DNA from: DATDMG01 sp036518955
Lineage (GTDB): Bacteria; Actinomycetota; Actinomycetes; Actinomycetales; Kineosporiaceae
Reading direction: 5' to 3'
Assembly: GCA_036518955.1 (NCBI GenBank)
Contig: DATDMG010000296.1
Coordinates: forward strand, 1 to 23,699
Length of the DNA stretch: 23,699 nt
Of this stretch, positions 1-7,337 are shown in pieces. The notes under the pieces were generated by a model. The model saw only the letters and a program-made list of their open reading frames with translations. It was not told where the DNA came from and ran no database searches. How positions within the stretch are numbered: position 1 is the first letter of the stretch; each line of letters starts with the position of its first letter. Made by a program: the position numbers and the translations under genes.

Positions 1-513
1 ACCGTCCTGGCGACCGCCCGGTTGCTGGCCGGGACGGTCGACCTGGTCCTGGTCGGCGCGGCGTCCGCCCGGGCGGTGGCCCGGGCCCGCACGGCAGGGG
101 TGCCGCGGGTGCGGGTGGCGGTCCCGGCGGACGCCGCGGCCCGGCACCGGATGCTCGTGTCCGCCGACCTGCTCCTGCTGGCCGAGCCGCCCGACGTGTC
201 CGGCACGTGCGTCCCGCAGGTGCTCGTCGACTGCCTCGGCGCGGGACGCCCCGTGCTCGCCGCCACCCCGAAGGACTCCGCGGCAGCCGCGGAGCTCGAT
301 CGCGCGGGCGGCGCGGGGCTGGTCGTCGCGCCGGCGGACCCGGTGACGCTGGCCGCCGCGGTCCGTGCCCTGCACCTCGACGACGGACTCCGCGGCGCGA
401 TGGGCACGGCGGCCCTGCGCCACGCGCGACACCGGTTGGACCGCGACGGGGCGATGAGCCGCCTGGAGCGGATCCTTCAGGCGGCCCTGGCCGGCACCCG
501 ACGCCCGGCCTGA
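1..513 (+). CDS. GT-B glycosyltransferase, C-terminal part (5' truncated by window)
   Basis: An open frame enters from the left edge and stops at TGA 511-513, giving 170 visible residues. The visible part looks like the nucleotide-sugar-binding half of a GT4-type (GT-B) glycosyltransferase. It has a hydrophobic strand around LVLVGAAS, then SADLLLLAEPP and VLVDCLGAGRPVLAATP. After these come GGAGLVVAPADPVTLAAAV and a closing helix LRGAMGTAALRHAR. This order (acceptor-side strand, E/D-rich loop, 'GxPVLA', 'GxGxVVxPxDxxxLAxA', 'LRxxMGxxAxxHA') is typical of family 4 enzymes that build glycolipids or cell-wall polysaccharide. Donor and acceptor cannot be read. The gene converges on the lipoprotein gene with only 13 bases between the stops. 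An in-frame ATG does not occur nearby; GTG/TTG/CTG codons near the edge are not evidence of a start. Confidence 0.75.
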   Translation, partial: TVLATARLLAGTVDLVLVGAASARAVARARTAGVPRVRVAVPADAAARHRMLVSADLLLLAEPPDVSGTCVPQVLVDCLGAGRPVLAATPKDSAAAAELDRAGGAGLVVAPADPVTLAAAVRALHLDDGLRGAMGTAALRHARHRLDRDGAMSRLERILQAALAGTRRPA

Positions 514-526
514 CTCGTGGGCGGGG

Positions 527-1120
527 TCAAGCCGCGCGGGTGCTGCCGTCCACGTTCACGCACGGCCCGTAGCCCTCCAGCGTGAGCACCCCCGGCATGT
601 CGTCCGCGACGATCCGCAGCGACACCCCGTTCAGGCGGGCCGAGAAGTCACGGACGAACGTGGTGCTCGGGTTGCGCTTCGTCGCCCAGTGCTGCCTGGC
701 CAGCGTCTGGACGGCGGCGGTACCGGCGTCGAGCGCGTCCTTGCCGAGCTGCAGGTTGACGTTGTAGCCCCAACGCTGCGGCCAGGTCTGGTCGGCGGTG
801 GTCGCCAGGCACGGCCCCTGGGTGTCGAACCCGGTGCACGCGGGCGTGGTCGAGAAGACGCCCCCGGCCGCCGACGGGCAGGCGACGTACGGCGCCTGCC
901 TGCCGCTCGCGGGCGCACTCAGCGCGTTGACGAGCGCGCGCAGCTCGACGGCCGACTGGGTGAGCACCTGCCGGGCCCGCGCCGAACCCACTGGTCCGGC
1001 CCCCGCGGCGCCGGACCCGCCACCGCCGCCGGGGCCGCCGACCGAGCAGCCGGTGAGCGTCGCGGCGAGCACGACCACCAGGGTGCTGAAGGCCATCCGT
1101 GCGCTACGCAGCGTCAGCAT
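527..1120 (-). CDS. Secreted lipoprotein of unknown function
   Basis: A 197-aa protein. I place the start at ATG 1118-1120 because AGGGAG lies 9 bases upstream; a longer frame back to 1219 adds only an Arg/Ala-rich stretch. Residues 1-25 form a lipoprotein signal: charged start (MLTLRSAR), hydrophobic FSTLVVVLAATL, then lipobox LTGC with Cys25 as the acylation site. A Gly/Ala linker follows (GGPGGGGGSG, about 28-45). The mature domain (about 50-197) has four or more cysteines (VACPS, PACTGF, GPCLAT, GPCVNV) and ends in VSLRIVADDMPGVLTLEGYGPCV, an alpha/beta-looking ending reminiscent of small mycobacterial Lpp-type lipoproteins, though I cannot assign a family. It is expected to be anchored on the outer face of the cytoplasmic membrane. 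It is divergent from the gene at 1282 and convergent with the glycosyltransferase. Confidence 0.75.
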   Translation of the reverse strand: MLTLRSARMAFSTLVVVLAATLTGCSVGGPGGGGGSGAAGAGPVGSARARQVLTQSAVELRALVNALSAPASGRQAPYVACPSAAGGVFSTTPACTGFDTQGPCLATTADQTWPQRWGYNVNLQLGKDALDAGTAAVQTLARQHWATKRNPSTTFVRDFSARLNGVSLRIVADDMPGVLTLEGYGPCVNVDGSTRAA

Positions 1121-1180
1121 GTGCGATGACTCCCTCTGCCGGCTCCGGTGTCGCCGGACCAAGGATCGCATGTTCGTCCG

Positions 1181-1219
1181 ATGCCCCGCGCGGCGCGCCC
1201 GGGCCCGCGCCGGGGGCAT
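1181..1219. repeat. Compound inverted repeat in divergent promoter region
   Basis: ATGCCCC at 1181-1187 pairs with GGGGCAT at 1213-1219, and nested inside, GGCGCG at 1192-1197 pairs with CGCGCC at 1206-1211 across an 8-base loop. The element sits between the divergent lipoprotein and Ig-like protein genes, so it could be an operator or a transcript-end hairpin blocking read-through. In DNA this GC-rich, inner GC-only arms are weak evidence; the outer ATGCCCC arms are more informative. Confidence 0.4.
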
Positions 1220-1281
1220 GGTGGTACCGGCCGAGTCGTGGGCGTGGCCGCCGAGCAGCCGACCTCCGGAGCGAACCAGCC

Positions 1282-2631
1282 GTGACCCTCCTCCACGACG
1301 TTCCGCACCCCGACGTCACGATGCCGCCCAGCGCACCGGCTGCCGCCTCACGGCGACGGCTGGCGGCCCTGGGCCGGCGGGCCGTGACGGTCGTCGGCGG
1401 TGGGCTGGTGATGGTGGTCTGCAGCGCGCTGGCGGTCGGCGTCGTGAGCGTCTCCCCGCAGGGGTTCGGGTTCCGGTTGCCCGAGCTGGCGACCTCCGGG
1501 GCGCTCGCCGGCTCGGACGGGCTCTCCCCGGGCGCCCCCGCGGAGCAGGTGCCGATCACCGTGCGCAACCCCGGGACGACGTCCCTGGACATCCTCGCCG
1601 TCCGGCCGGACCTGGCTGCGCTGCCCGCGGCGTGCCCCGCGCCCGCCTGGCGGACCTCCCCGCCGCCGGACCTGCCGACCGTCGCGGCCCGGGCCGAGGC
1701 GACGCTCACCCTGCCGGTCGCGCTGGTGCCCGACGCGCCGGCGAGCTGCCAGGCGCTGACGGTCCGGATCCCGGTACGCATCGACGCGCAGCAACAGCCG
1801 ACGCCGGCGCAGCCGGACTCCGGCCGGGCGGGCACGCCCGCACCGGCGCCCGCCGCCGACGTGGGCTCACCCCGGCCGGTCACCGTGGACGCGCAGGCAG
1901 AGGTCACGATCGCGACGCTCGGTACGCCGTCCGCGACGGTCGGCGTCCGCGACGGTCGCGTCGCGGTGACCCCGGTGCGGCCGGCGTCGGGCCCGGCGCC
2001 CGCCGGTTACACCGTTTCGGTCCTGGACGACGCCGGCCGGCGTACCGTCCTGTGCCCGCGACCGGTCACGGTCTGCGTCGACCCGCTCGGGACCGCGGCG
2101 ACCCCCCGCCGGTACCTGGTGACCGCCCTGCTCGGCACCCGGTGGTCCCGGGACTCGACGCTGCTCACGCCGTGGGCGCCGGGGCCACCACCGGTCCCGG
2201 CGGCGACCCCGGCCGGCGCGGCGGCAGGGGGCCCGGTCGGCACCCCGGCCGGGACGCCGTCCCCGGACCGGTTCCGGGCACCGCCCCCGCCGCCTCCCCC
2301 CGGCGACCCGGCCGACCCGGCCGACCCGGCCTCCGGCGCGACGTCCGCGTCGCCGTCCGACGCCGCCCGCCGGCGCGCCGTCGCGACCGACCGACGCCGG
2401 ACGGCGACGACCCGGCCGGCGCGGCGAGGGTCACGCCGGCGCGCCGCTCCGGTCGCCGTCCCCGTTGCCGAGGAGCCACCGGCGCCGCCCCGCCCGGACA
2501 GGGGCACCGCAAGCCCTGCCGGCGCTCCCCCGGAACCGACCATCCCGATCGGGAACGGCGGCTCCCCCGGGGGTGCCGCCGGCGGGTCCGGGAGCGTGCA
2601 GCCGGTCGACCCGGCGACCGCCGTCCGGTAG
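1282..2631 (+). CDS. Membrane-anchored Ig-like/FN3-like protein with Pro-rich tail
   Basis: A 449-aa protein of unknown function. GTG 1282 is chosen because GGAG lies 10 bases upstream; ATG 1321 is in frame but has no ribosome site. One hydrophobic segment (about residues 34-56, VTVVGGGLVMVVCSALAVGVV) after an Arg-rich patch suggests a single membrane anchor with the rest outside. Residues about 88-170 look like a beta-sandwich found in actinobacterial surface proteins: ITVRNPGTTSLDILAV, then PAACPAP, then LPVALVPDAPASCQALTVRIPV, with two cysteines placed to form a disulfide. Residues about 208-300 (ATVGVRDGRVAVTPVRP...GYTVSVLDD...RRYLVTALLG) resemble a fibronectin type III fold. The remaining 150 residues are Pro/Ala/Arg low complexity, including three 9-base units (2305-2331) encoding DPADPADPA. 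No sortase motif is visible. It may be a cell-surface scaffold. Confidence 0.7.
   Translation: MTLLHDVPHPDVTMPPSAPAAASRRRLAALGRRAVTVVGGGLVMVVCSALAVGVVSVSPQGFGFRLPELATSGALAGSDGLSPGAPAEQVPITVRNPGTTSLDILAVRPDLAALPAACPAPAWRTSPPPDLPTVAARAEATLTLPVALVPDAPASCQALTVRIPVRIDAQQQPTPAQPDSGRAGTPAPAPAADVGSPRPVTVDAQAEVTIATLGTPSATVGVRDGRVAVTPVRPASGPAPAGYTVSVLDDAGRRTVLCPRPVTVCVDPLGTAATPRRYLVTALLGTRWSRDSTLLTPWAPGPPPVPAATPAGAAAGGPVGTPAGTPSPDRFRAPPPPPPPGDPADPADPASGATSASPSDAARRRAVATDRRRTATTRPARRGSRRRAAPVAVPVAEEPPAPPRPDRGTASPAGAPPEPTIPIGNGGSPGGAAGGSGSVQPVDPATAVR
2305..2331 (+). repeat. Three perfect 9-base tandem units (GACCCGGCC)
   Basis: Units at 2305-2313, 2314-2322 and 2323-2331 encode Asp-Pro-Ala three times in the disordered tail of the surface protein. 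The repeat is in frame, so copy-number change would only alter linker length. Confidence 0.8.
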
Positions 2632-2874
2632 CGAATCCGATCGGATGACCGCATCACACCGCTTCGACCATCCGTCCGACCAGGCCGAGCACGACACCCG
2701 GATCAGCGCTTCCAGGAAAATCTCCCGCCACGTCCGGATTCGCCGGGTAGAACCTCCTATAGATGTGCTTGAGTTCCCCCGCCGGGCCCCGCCATCGGCC
2801 GAACGGTGGATGCCGGCGTCCGGGCCGCCACCGGCGTGCCCGGTCCACGCACAGAACTCGGAACAGGGGACTCT
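2632..2874. other. Intergenic leader region of the S53 peptidase gene
   Basis: 243 bases between two + genes, with more A/T than the flanks. Directly after the TAG stop is a perfect 12-base palindrome, ATCCGATCGGAT (2635-2646), a possible protein-binding site. A TATAGA hexamer at 2758-2763 could be a -10 element for the peptidase gene, but I see no convincing -35 at 17-18 bases. A 64-codon minus-strand frame (2654-2848) crosses the region; I do not call it a gene. Confidence 0.4.
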
Positions 2875-4947
2875 ATGCATCGAACCTTTGCCGCCGGCGT
2901 CTGCGCCGCGGTACTCGTCGTGACGGCCGGGGCCGGCAGCGCCTTCGCCGCGACGGGCGCCACCGCGGCCGGCACCGGCAACCCGCCGTGGGTCGACCAG
3001 GCCACCAAGAACGGTCCGCTCGCCGCGGACGCCAAGATCCGGCTCACCGTCGTCCTCAACGGGCACGACGACGCCGGGGCGGAGGCCGCCGCCCTCGCGG
3101 TGAGCTCGCCGTCCAGCCGCAGCTACGGCTCGTTCCTGACCACCGCGGCCTACACCCGGCAGTACGCCGCGACGGACGCCGAGGTCACCGCCGTCACCGG
3201 ATGGCTCACGGGCGCGGGCTTCAGCGTGGATTCCGTGCCGGAGAACCACCTGTGGGTGCGGGTGTCGGGGACGGCCGCCGCGGCGCAGAAGGCGTTCGGG
3301 ACCACCCTCGACAGCTACACCTGGAACGGTCGCACGCTGCAGGCGCCCGCCGGGTCGGTGACGATCCCTGCGGCGGTCAAGCCGCTGGTGGCCGGGCTCG
3401 CCGGCCTGTCCAGCAGCGTCCGGACGAACCAGCCGCTCAGCGAGCCGGGCGACGCCGGCGACCTGGCCAAGGACCGGGTCACCCCGAGCGGCCCCGCCCC
3501 CCGCCGGAACATCGCCCCGCCCGTCACACCGGGCGCTCCCCCGGCGCCCGCCTTCGTGAACGCCCCGCCCTGCTCCCGGTACTGGGCGGAGAAGATCGCC
3601 ACCGGACTGCCGCCGGTCAACGGCAGGGCGCAGCCCTACGCGCCCTGCGGATACACCCCGGCCCAGGTGCGCGGCGCCTACGGGGTGGCCAACATCGGGG
3701 TGAGGGGCGCCGGCGTGACCGTCGCGATCACCGACGCCTACAACTCGCCCACCATCGCGTCCGACGCGAACACCTACGCCCGCCGCCGCGGCGACGCGCC
3801 GTTCGCCGCCGGCCAGTTCAGCGAGATCAAGCCCGCCGCCTACCGCAACGGCTACGACGACACGGAGAACGGCGACCTGTGCGGCGAGCGGGGCTGGTAC
3901 GGCGAGGAGACGCTGGACGTCGAGGCCGTGCACGGGGTCGCACCGGCCGCCAAGGTGCTCTACGTGGGCGCGGCGAGCTGTGACGACGCCGACCTCCTCG
4001 ACGCCCTGAACACCGTCGTCTCCGGGCACAAGGCCGACATCGTCACCAACTCGTGGGGCAGCTCCGGCGAGCCGGACCCGACCGACCCCACCCAGGCCGC
4101 GCTCGGCGCCGCGTACAAGCGACTGTTCATCCAGGCGGCGCTGACCGGCATCGGCATGTTCTTCTCCTCCGGCGACAACGGTGACGAGAACGTCCACACC
4201 GGCACGCGCACCGCGGACTTCCCGGCGTCCAGCCCCTGGGTGACCGCGGTCGGCGGCACGAGCATCGGGATCGGGTCGAGGAACGACTACGTCTTCGAGC
4301 AGGCCTGGGGCACCGGCCGCTCGGTGCTGGCCAACGGCGCCTGGGACCCGGCCTACCCCGGCTCCTACGTGTACGGGGGCGGGGGTGGCGTGAGCCGGGT
4401 CTACCCGCAGCCCTGGTACCAGCGGGGCGTCGTGCCGCCGTCGGTGTTCGAGAAGTTCGGGGTCGCCTCGGGCCGGGTGGTCCCGGACGTCGCCGCGTTG
4501 GGTGACCCGGGTACCGGGTTCCTCATCGGCCAGACCCAGACCTTCCCGGACGGCAGCGCGAAGTACAGCGAGTACCGCATCGGTGGTACCAGCCTCGCCA
4601 GCCCGGTGATGGCCGGGATCGAGGCGCTGGCGGACCAGGCGTCGGGGCGGCCGCACGGGTTCGCCAACCCGGCGATCTACGAGCTGAACCGCACCCGCGC
4701 GGTGCACGACGTCGCCGCTGCCGGCCAGCCGCTCGGCGTCGTCCGGGTCGACTACGTCAACTCGACCGACGCCAGCGGCGGGCTGCGGACGACGTTCCGC
4801 AGCTTCCAGCAGCTGGGCAGCCTGCAGGCGCTCCCGGGCTACGACGACACGACCGGCGTCGGGAGCCCGAACGGATTCCTGTGGGTGTACGGCCTCGGCC
4901 AGACATCCGCCCGGGCCGTGCCGTACGCGCAGTCGAAGGCCGGCTGA
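2875..4947 (+). CDS. Secreted S53 family peptidase (sedolisin/kumamolisin-like proprotein)
   Basis: A 690-aa preproprotein. ATG 2875 follows AGGGGA at 4-5 bases. Residues 1-25 are a Sec signal (MHRTFAAGVCAAVLVV...SAFA|AT). Residues about 55-185 are the pro-kumamolisin activation domain (LTVVLNGHDD, SRSYGSFLTTAAYTRQYAAT, LWVRVSGTAAAAQKAFGTTL). A Pro-rich link about 195-235 leads to the catalytic domain. The Glu-Asp-Ser set is present: Glu344 and Asp348 in GEETLD, oxyanion Asp434 in SSGDNGD, and nucleophile Ser573 in GGTSLASP. The C-terminal calcium site is indicated by VHDVAA and GYDDTTGVGSPNG (about 655-667). The enzyme class is an acid-active endopeptidase that removes its own propeptide after secretion. 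It faces the S8 subtilase gene, with a triple hairpin between the stops. Two secreted peptidases of unrelated clans side by side suggest protein scavenging or processing outside the cell. Confidence 0.95.
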   Translation: MHRTFAAGVCAAVLVVTAGAGSAFAATGATAAGTGNPPWVDQATKNGPLAADAKIRLTVVLNGHDDAGAEAAALAVSSPSSRSYGSFLTTAAYTRQYAATDAEVTAVTGWLTGAGFSVDSVPENHLWVRVSGTAAAAQKAFGTTLDSYTWNGRTLQAPAGSVTIPAAVKPLVAGLAGLSSSVRTNQPLSEPGDAGDLAKDRVTPSGPAPRRNIAPPVTPGAPPAPAFVNAPPCSRYWAEKIATGLPPVNGRAQPYAPCGYTPAQVRGAYGVANIGVRGAGVTVAITDAYNSPTIASDANTYARRRGDAPFAAGQFSEIKPAAYRNGYDDTENGDLCGERGWYGEETLDVEAVHGVAPAAKVLYVGAASCDDADLLDALNTVVSGHKADIVTNSWGSSGEPDPTDPTQAALGAAYKRLFIQAALTGIGMFFSSGDNGDENVHTGTRTADFPASSPWVTAVGGTSIGIGSRNDYVFEQAWGTGRSVLANGAWDPAYPGSYVYGGGGGVSRVYPQPWYQRGVVPPSVFEKFGVASGRVVPDVAALGDPGTGFLIGQTQTFPDGSAKYSEYRIGGTSLASPVMAGIEALADQASGRPHGFANPAIYELNRTRAVHDVAAAGQPLGVVRVDYVNSTDASGGLRTTFRSFQQLGSLQALPGYDDTTGVGSPNGFLWVYGLGQTSARAVPYAQSKAG

Positions 4948-4952
4948 CCCAC

Positions 4953-4999
4953 GCCGGTTCTGGCCGGCGCCGGTTCTGGCCGGCGCCGGTCAGGCCGGC
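4953..4999. terminator. Three tandem hairpins between convergent peptidase genes
   Basis: A 16-base unit GCCGGTTCTGGCCGGC occurs perfectly at 4953-4968 and 4969-4984, followed by a 15-base variant GCCGGTCAGGCCGGC at 4985-4999. Every unit is itself an inverted repeat (GCCGG...CCGGC), so transcripts from either side could fold into three adjacent stems. The position, 5 bases after the S53 stop and 46 before the S8 stop, fits a bidirectional terminator. No T-run follows, as is usual in actinobacteria. Confidence 0.65.
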
Positions 5000-5045
5000 G
5001 GCGCGACGTCCCAGTTCCGGTCGGCTCGGCTCCGGCCGCGGCGGC

Positions 5046-6680
5046 TCAGCCCCACGCCGCGCTGGCCCAGCGGCTGTCGTCCCAGGTACCGCCGGTCCAC
5101 CCGGCGGTTGCCCAGCCGGATCCGGACCAACGGTGGCCGTCCCACGCCATCCCGCTCCAGCGGTGGCCGTCCCAGGCGTGGCCGGCCCAGTCGACACCGG
5201 TCCAGGCGGCAGTGCTCCAGCGGTGGCCGTCCCAGGTGTCGCCGGACCAGCGGTGGCCGTTCCAGACACCACCGGACCAGGCGCTGGCGTCGGCCTGGGC
5301 GGAGGCCATCGCGGCGCCGTGGAACGGCTGCCCGAAGATGTCCTTCTGGCCGGTGAGATCCACCCCGCCGTCGGTGACGTAGACCCCGTTGCGGGTCAGG
5401 TCGAGGGCGCCGACGCCGGTGCTGGCCCTGTCGGTCTGCGTCGCCCTGGCTGCGCTCGGCAGCGCGGCGGCCACCGCGGCAGCCGCGTTGACGATGCCGA
5501 ACCCCCAGTGCACCCGCTGCCCGGGCGCCTGGGCGTTGCCGCTGGCGAGTTTGGTGGCGGTGCCGTTCAGCAAGGCCTTGACCTGGTCCGGCGTCGCGGA
5601 GGGGTACCGCTGGAGGACCAGCGCGGCCGCACCCGACACGATCGCGGTGGCCTCCGACGTCCCCGACCCGCGCTGGAACCGGGTGCCGACCTGCCCGGTG
5701 TTGTCGGCCAGGGTGTCCACGAACGACCCGGGCACCCGTAACCCGATCACGTGGGCGGCGGGGGCGACGACGTCGACCGGCCGCTGGGTGTTGCCGTGCT
5801 GGGCGAACGAGGGCACCACGTCGTCCGAGGAGTCGAGGGTGCCGAGGGGGTCGTCGCCGCCCGCGGCGATCACGAAGGGGTCGTAGCCGGGGTCGGCCAG
5901 CTGCCGGGACGCCTTGCCGTCGTTGCCCGCGGCGGCGACCACCACGACGCCGTGCCTCCAGGCCTGCTCGGCCGCCTGCGCCAGCGGGTCCACGGTGTAC
6001 GCCTGGGCGGAGTCGGTGCCGTAGCTGAGGCTGATCACCCGGATGTTGAACCCGGGATCACGGGCGTGCTGCACGACCCAGTCGATGGCCGCGACGACCT
6101 GGGTGACGTCCGCGGCGCCGTCGGCGGCGCCGACCTTCACGTTCACGATCCGGGCGTCCGGCGCGATCCCGACGAACGTCATGGTGTCGCTGTAGCCGGA
6201 GGAGTTCAGGCAGGTCGTGCACCCGACCGAGGACGCGGTCGCACCGGCGTCCCGGCCGGCGATCAGACCGGCCATGAACGTGCCGTGTCCGAATCCGTCC
6301 AGCCCGGGCGTCGCCGCGCCCGCGGCGTCCGGCGACAGATCCGGGCCAGTGATGATCTTTCCTGCGGCGTCCAGGCCCGGCACCGGGCTCACCCCGGTGT
6401 CGATCACCGCGACGTCCACCCCGGCGCCGGTGTACCCGGCGGCCCAGGCTCCCTGCGCGCCGACGAGGCGGCTCACCGAGGACGGCGAGCCGGTGTCCGC
6501 CGGGTCGTACCCCAGGACAGGGGACGCCGCGGCCGAGGCTCCGGCCGCGGGGCGCAGCACCGACCCGGCCACCACGAGGGCGAGGCCGGCACCCGCGGCG
6601 ACGGCAGCCACCCCCGGGCCACACCTGCGGACGTGCCGCCCCCGAGCGCCGGACCGCAGCGCACGCAAAGCTCCTGACAC
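5046..6680 (-). CDS. Secreted S8 subtilisin-like peptidase with Trp-pentad C-terminal tail
   Basis: A 544-aa protein starting at GTG 6680, with a strong GGAGG five bases upstream. An Arg-rich N-terminus and hydrophobic GVAAVAAGAGLALVVAGSVL with alanine-rich ending (about 1-52) form a signal peptide. The S8 triad is complete: Asp94 in VAVIDTGVSP, His132 in GHGTFMAG, Ser342 in GSGTSEATA; oxyanion Asn253 is in AAAGNDG. There is no obvious I9 propeptide; the catalytic domain begins about residue 60. CTTC (154-157) may form a disulfide. After a conserved-looking link (GVGALDLTRNGVYVTDGGVDLTGQKDIFG, about 422-450), residues 468-543 carry 16 tryptophans at exact 5-residue spacing, often as W-[D/N/S/T]-G-H-R. 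There is no sortase or membrane anchor, so the tail may bind the cell wall or a polymer. It is convergent with the S53 gene. Confidence 0.93.
   Translation of the reverse strand: MSGALRALRSGARGRHVRRCGPGVAAVAAGAGLALVVAGSVLRPAAGASAAASPVLGYDPADTGSPSSVSRLVGAQGAWAAGYTGAGVDVAVIDTGVSPVPGLDAAGKIITGPDLSPDAAGAATPGLDGFGHGTFMAGLIAGRDAGATASSVGCTTCLNSSGYSDTMTFVGIAPDARIVNVKVGAADGAADVTQVVAAIDWVVQHARDPGFNIRVISLSYGTDSAQAYTVDPLAQAAEQAWRHGVVVVAAAGNDGKASRQLADPGYDPFVIAAGGDDPLGTLDSSDDVVPSFAQHGNTQRPVDVVAPAAHVIGLRVPGSFVDTLADNTGQVGTRFQRGSGTSEATAIVSGAAALVLQRYPSATPDQVKALLNGTATKLASGNAQAPGQRVHWGFGIVNAAAAVAAALPSAARATQTDRASTGVGALDLTRNGVYVTDGGVDLTGQKDIFGQPFHGAAMASAQADASAWSGGVWNGHRWSGDTWDGHRWSTAAWTGVDWAGHAWDGHRWSGMAWDGHRWSGSGWATAGWTGGTWDDSRWASAAWG
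5052..5279 (-). repeat. 15-base period tandem repeat encoding W-x4 pentads
   Basis: Tryptophan codons (CCA on the + strand) fall every 15 bases from 5277-5279 (Trp468) down to 5052-5054 (Trp543), 16 in all with no phase break. The DNA is partly repeated too: GGTGGCCGTCCCA recurs within 5128-5236, with a one-base variant near 5252. This suggests growth by tandem duplication, followed by drift at positions other than Trp and Gly. Confidence 0.9.
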
Positions 6681-6817
6681 TGCGACCTCCCGCCGCGGAC
6701 CCTGTGCGCCCAGCTGTCAATCACCCGTTCGGTCAGGATGTGACGACGGAACGCTAGCAAGATCACAATCGCGGGCGGGCGGTATTCGGTGATGTCACGC
6801 ACGGTGAGGGCGCACCC

Positions 6818-6851
6818 GGCCACCCGGATCAGGCGGCCACCCGGATCAGGC
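6818..6851. repeat. Perfect 17-base tandem duplication across a stop codon
   Basis: GGCCACCCGGATCAGGC occurs at 6818-6834 and again at 6835-6851. The second copy contains the TGA stop (6846-6848, read on the minus strand) of the zinc-finger gene, so the first copy repeats the last bases and stop immediately downstream. It is a recent-looking slippage duplication. Confidence 0.85.
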
Positions 6852-7169
6852 GGGCAGCGACGACAGCACGACGTCCGCGCAGTCGGCGCAGTGCCGCAAC
6901 TCCGGCCACTGCAGCAGCCGCTCGATCGGGATGTCGCCCGCGCAGTGCAGGCAGCGCCCGAAGTCCCGCTCGGCCATGCCCCGAAGGATCCGCGCCGTTT
7001 CGGCGATCATCCTGCGGCACGACGCGATCTCGGCGAGGTTGTAGACCGCGCTTCGTCGATCACTTCGGCTGGCCACCAGACGCGCCAACCGTTCGGTGTG
7101 CGCCTCGTACTGCTCCTCGAGGCGGGCGACGATCGCGTCGAGCACTTCGCTTCTGCTTGCAGTGGTCAA
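6846..7169 (-). CDS. DksA/TraR-type C4 zinc-finger protein (paralogue 1)
   Basis: A 107-aa protein. I choose TTG 7169 because GGGGAG (7176-7181, minus strand) lies six bases upstream, while GTG 7199 has no good site. The TTG start also gives exactly the length and N-terminal alignment of the paralogue at 11750-12073 (RLEEQYEAHTERLARL versus KLEQEYEGHTEVLARL). Residues about 8-66 are two helices in coiled-coil style. The zinc finger is C73-x2-C76-x17-C94-x2-C97 (CLHC...CADC) with IPIERL between, the spacing of DksA. DksA-family proteins bind the RNA polymerase secondary channel and tune transcription. The acidic tip pair of classical DksA is not obvious, so action on polymerase is inference. 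It lies between the subtilase and the Nudix gene. Confidence 0.85.
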   Translation of the reverse strand: MTTASRSEVLDAIVARLEEQYEAHTERLARLVASRSDRRSAVYNLAEIASCRRMIAETARILRGMAERDFGRCLHCAGDIPIERLLQWPELRHCADCADVVLSSLPA

Positions 7170-7175
7170 TCTCAG

Positions 7176-7181
7176 CTCCCC
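7176..7181 (-). promoter_or_regulatory. Shine-Dalgarno deciding a TTG start
   Basis: GGGGAG on the minus strand, six bases before TTG 7169. It outweighs the longer GTG-7199 reading frame and brings the zinc-finger protein to the same 107-aa length as its paralogue. Confidence 0.7.
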
Positions 7182-7337
7182 AGAGGAGGCGAGGGGCACT
7201 GCTGCCCTGCTGCGCGATACGTTATGGCGCCCCTAAGGGAAAGCCAATACTTCACGCCAAAGTTCTCTGTCGTCCGGCGTGTCGCGGACGTTCGGACGTG
7301 TCGACGGGCGGTCCGGCCGGACTGGCAGGATGAGCGC

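Noticed and set aside
798..2648. 616-codon plus frame overlapping the lipoprotein and surface protein
   Set aside because: Different frame from the protein with a membrane anchor and Ig-like domain; almost entirely Arg/Gly/Pro.
2654..2848. 64-codon minus frame with a protein-like end (ELKHIYRRFYPANPDVAG...)
   Set aside because: No ribosome site, mixed third-base usage and no recognisable family; could be a gene remnant but not supportable.
2431..4707. 758-codon open frame on the minus strand opposite the S53 gene
   Set aside because: Arg/Gly/Val-rich composition without domains; it is the mirror of a well-supported peptidase gene and an effect of high GC.
6723..6760. TTGACA-like hexamer upstream of the subtilase gene as a promoter
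   Set aside because: A perfect minus-strand TTGACA is present near 6720, but no acceptable -10 follows at 16-19 bases.
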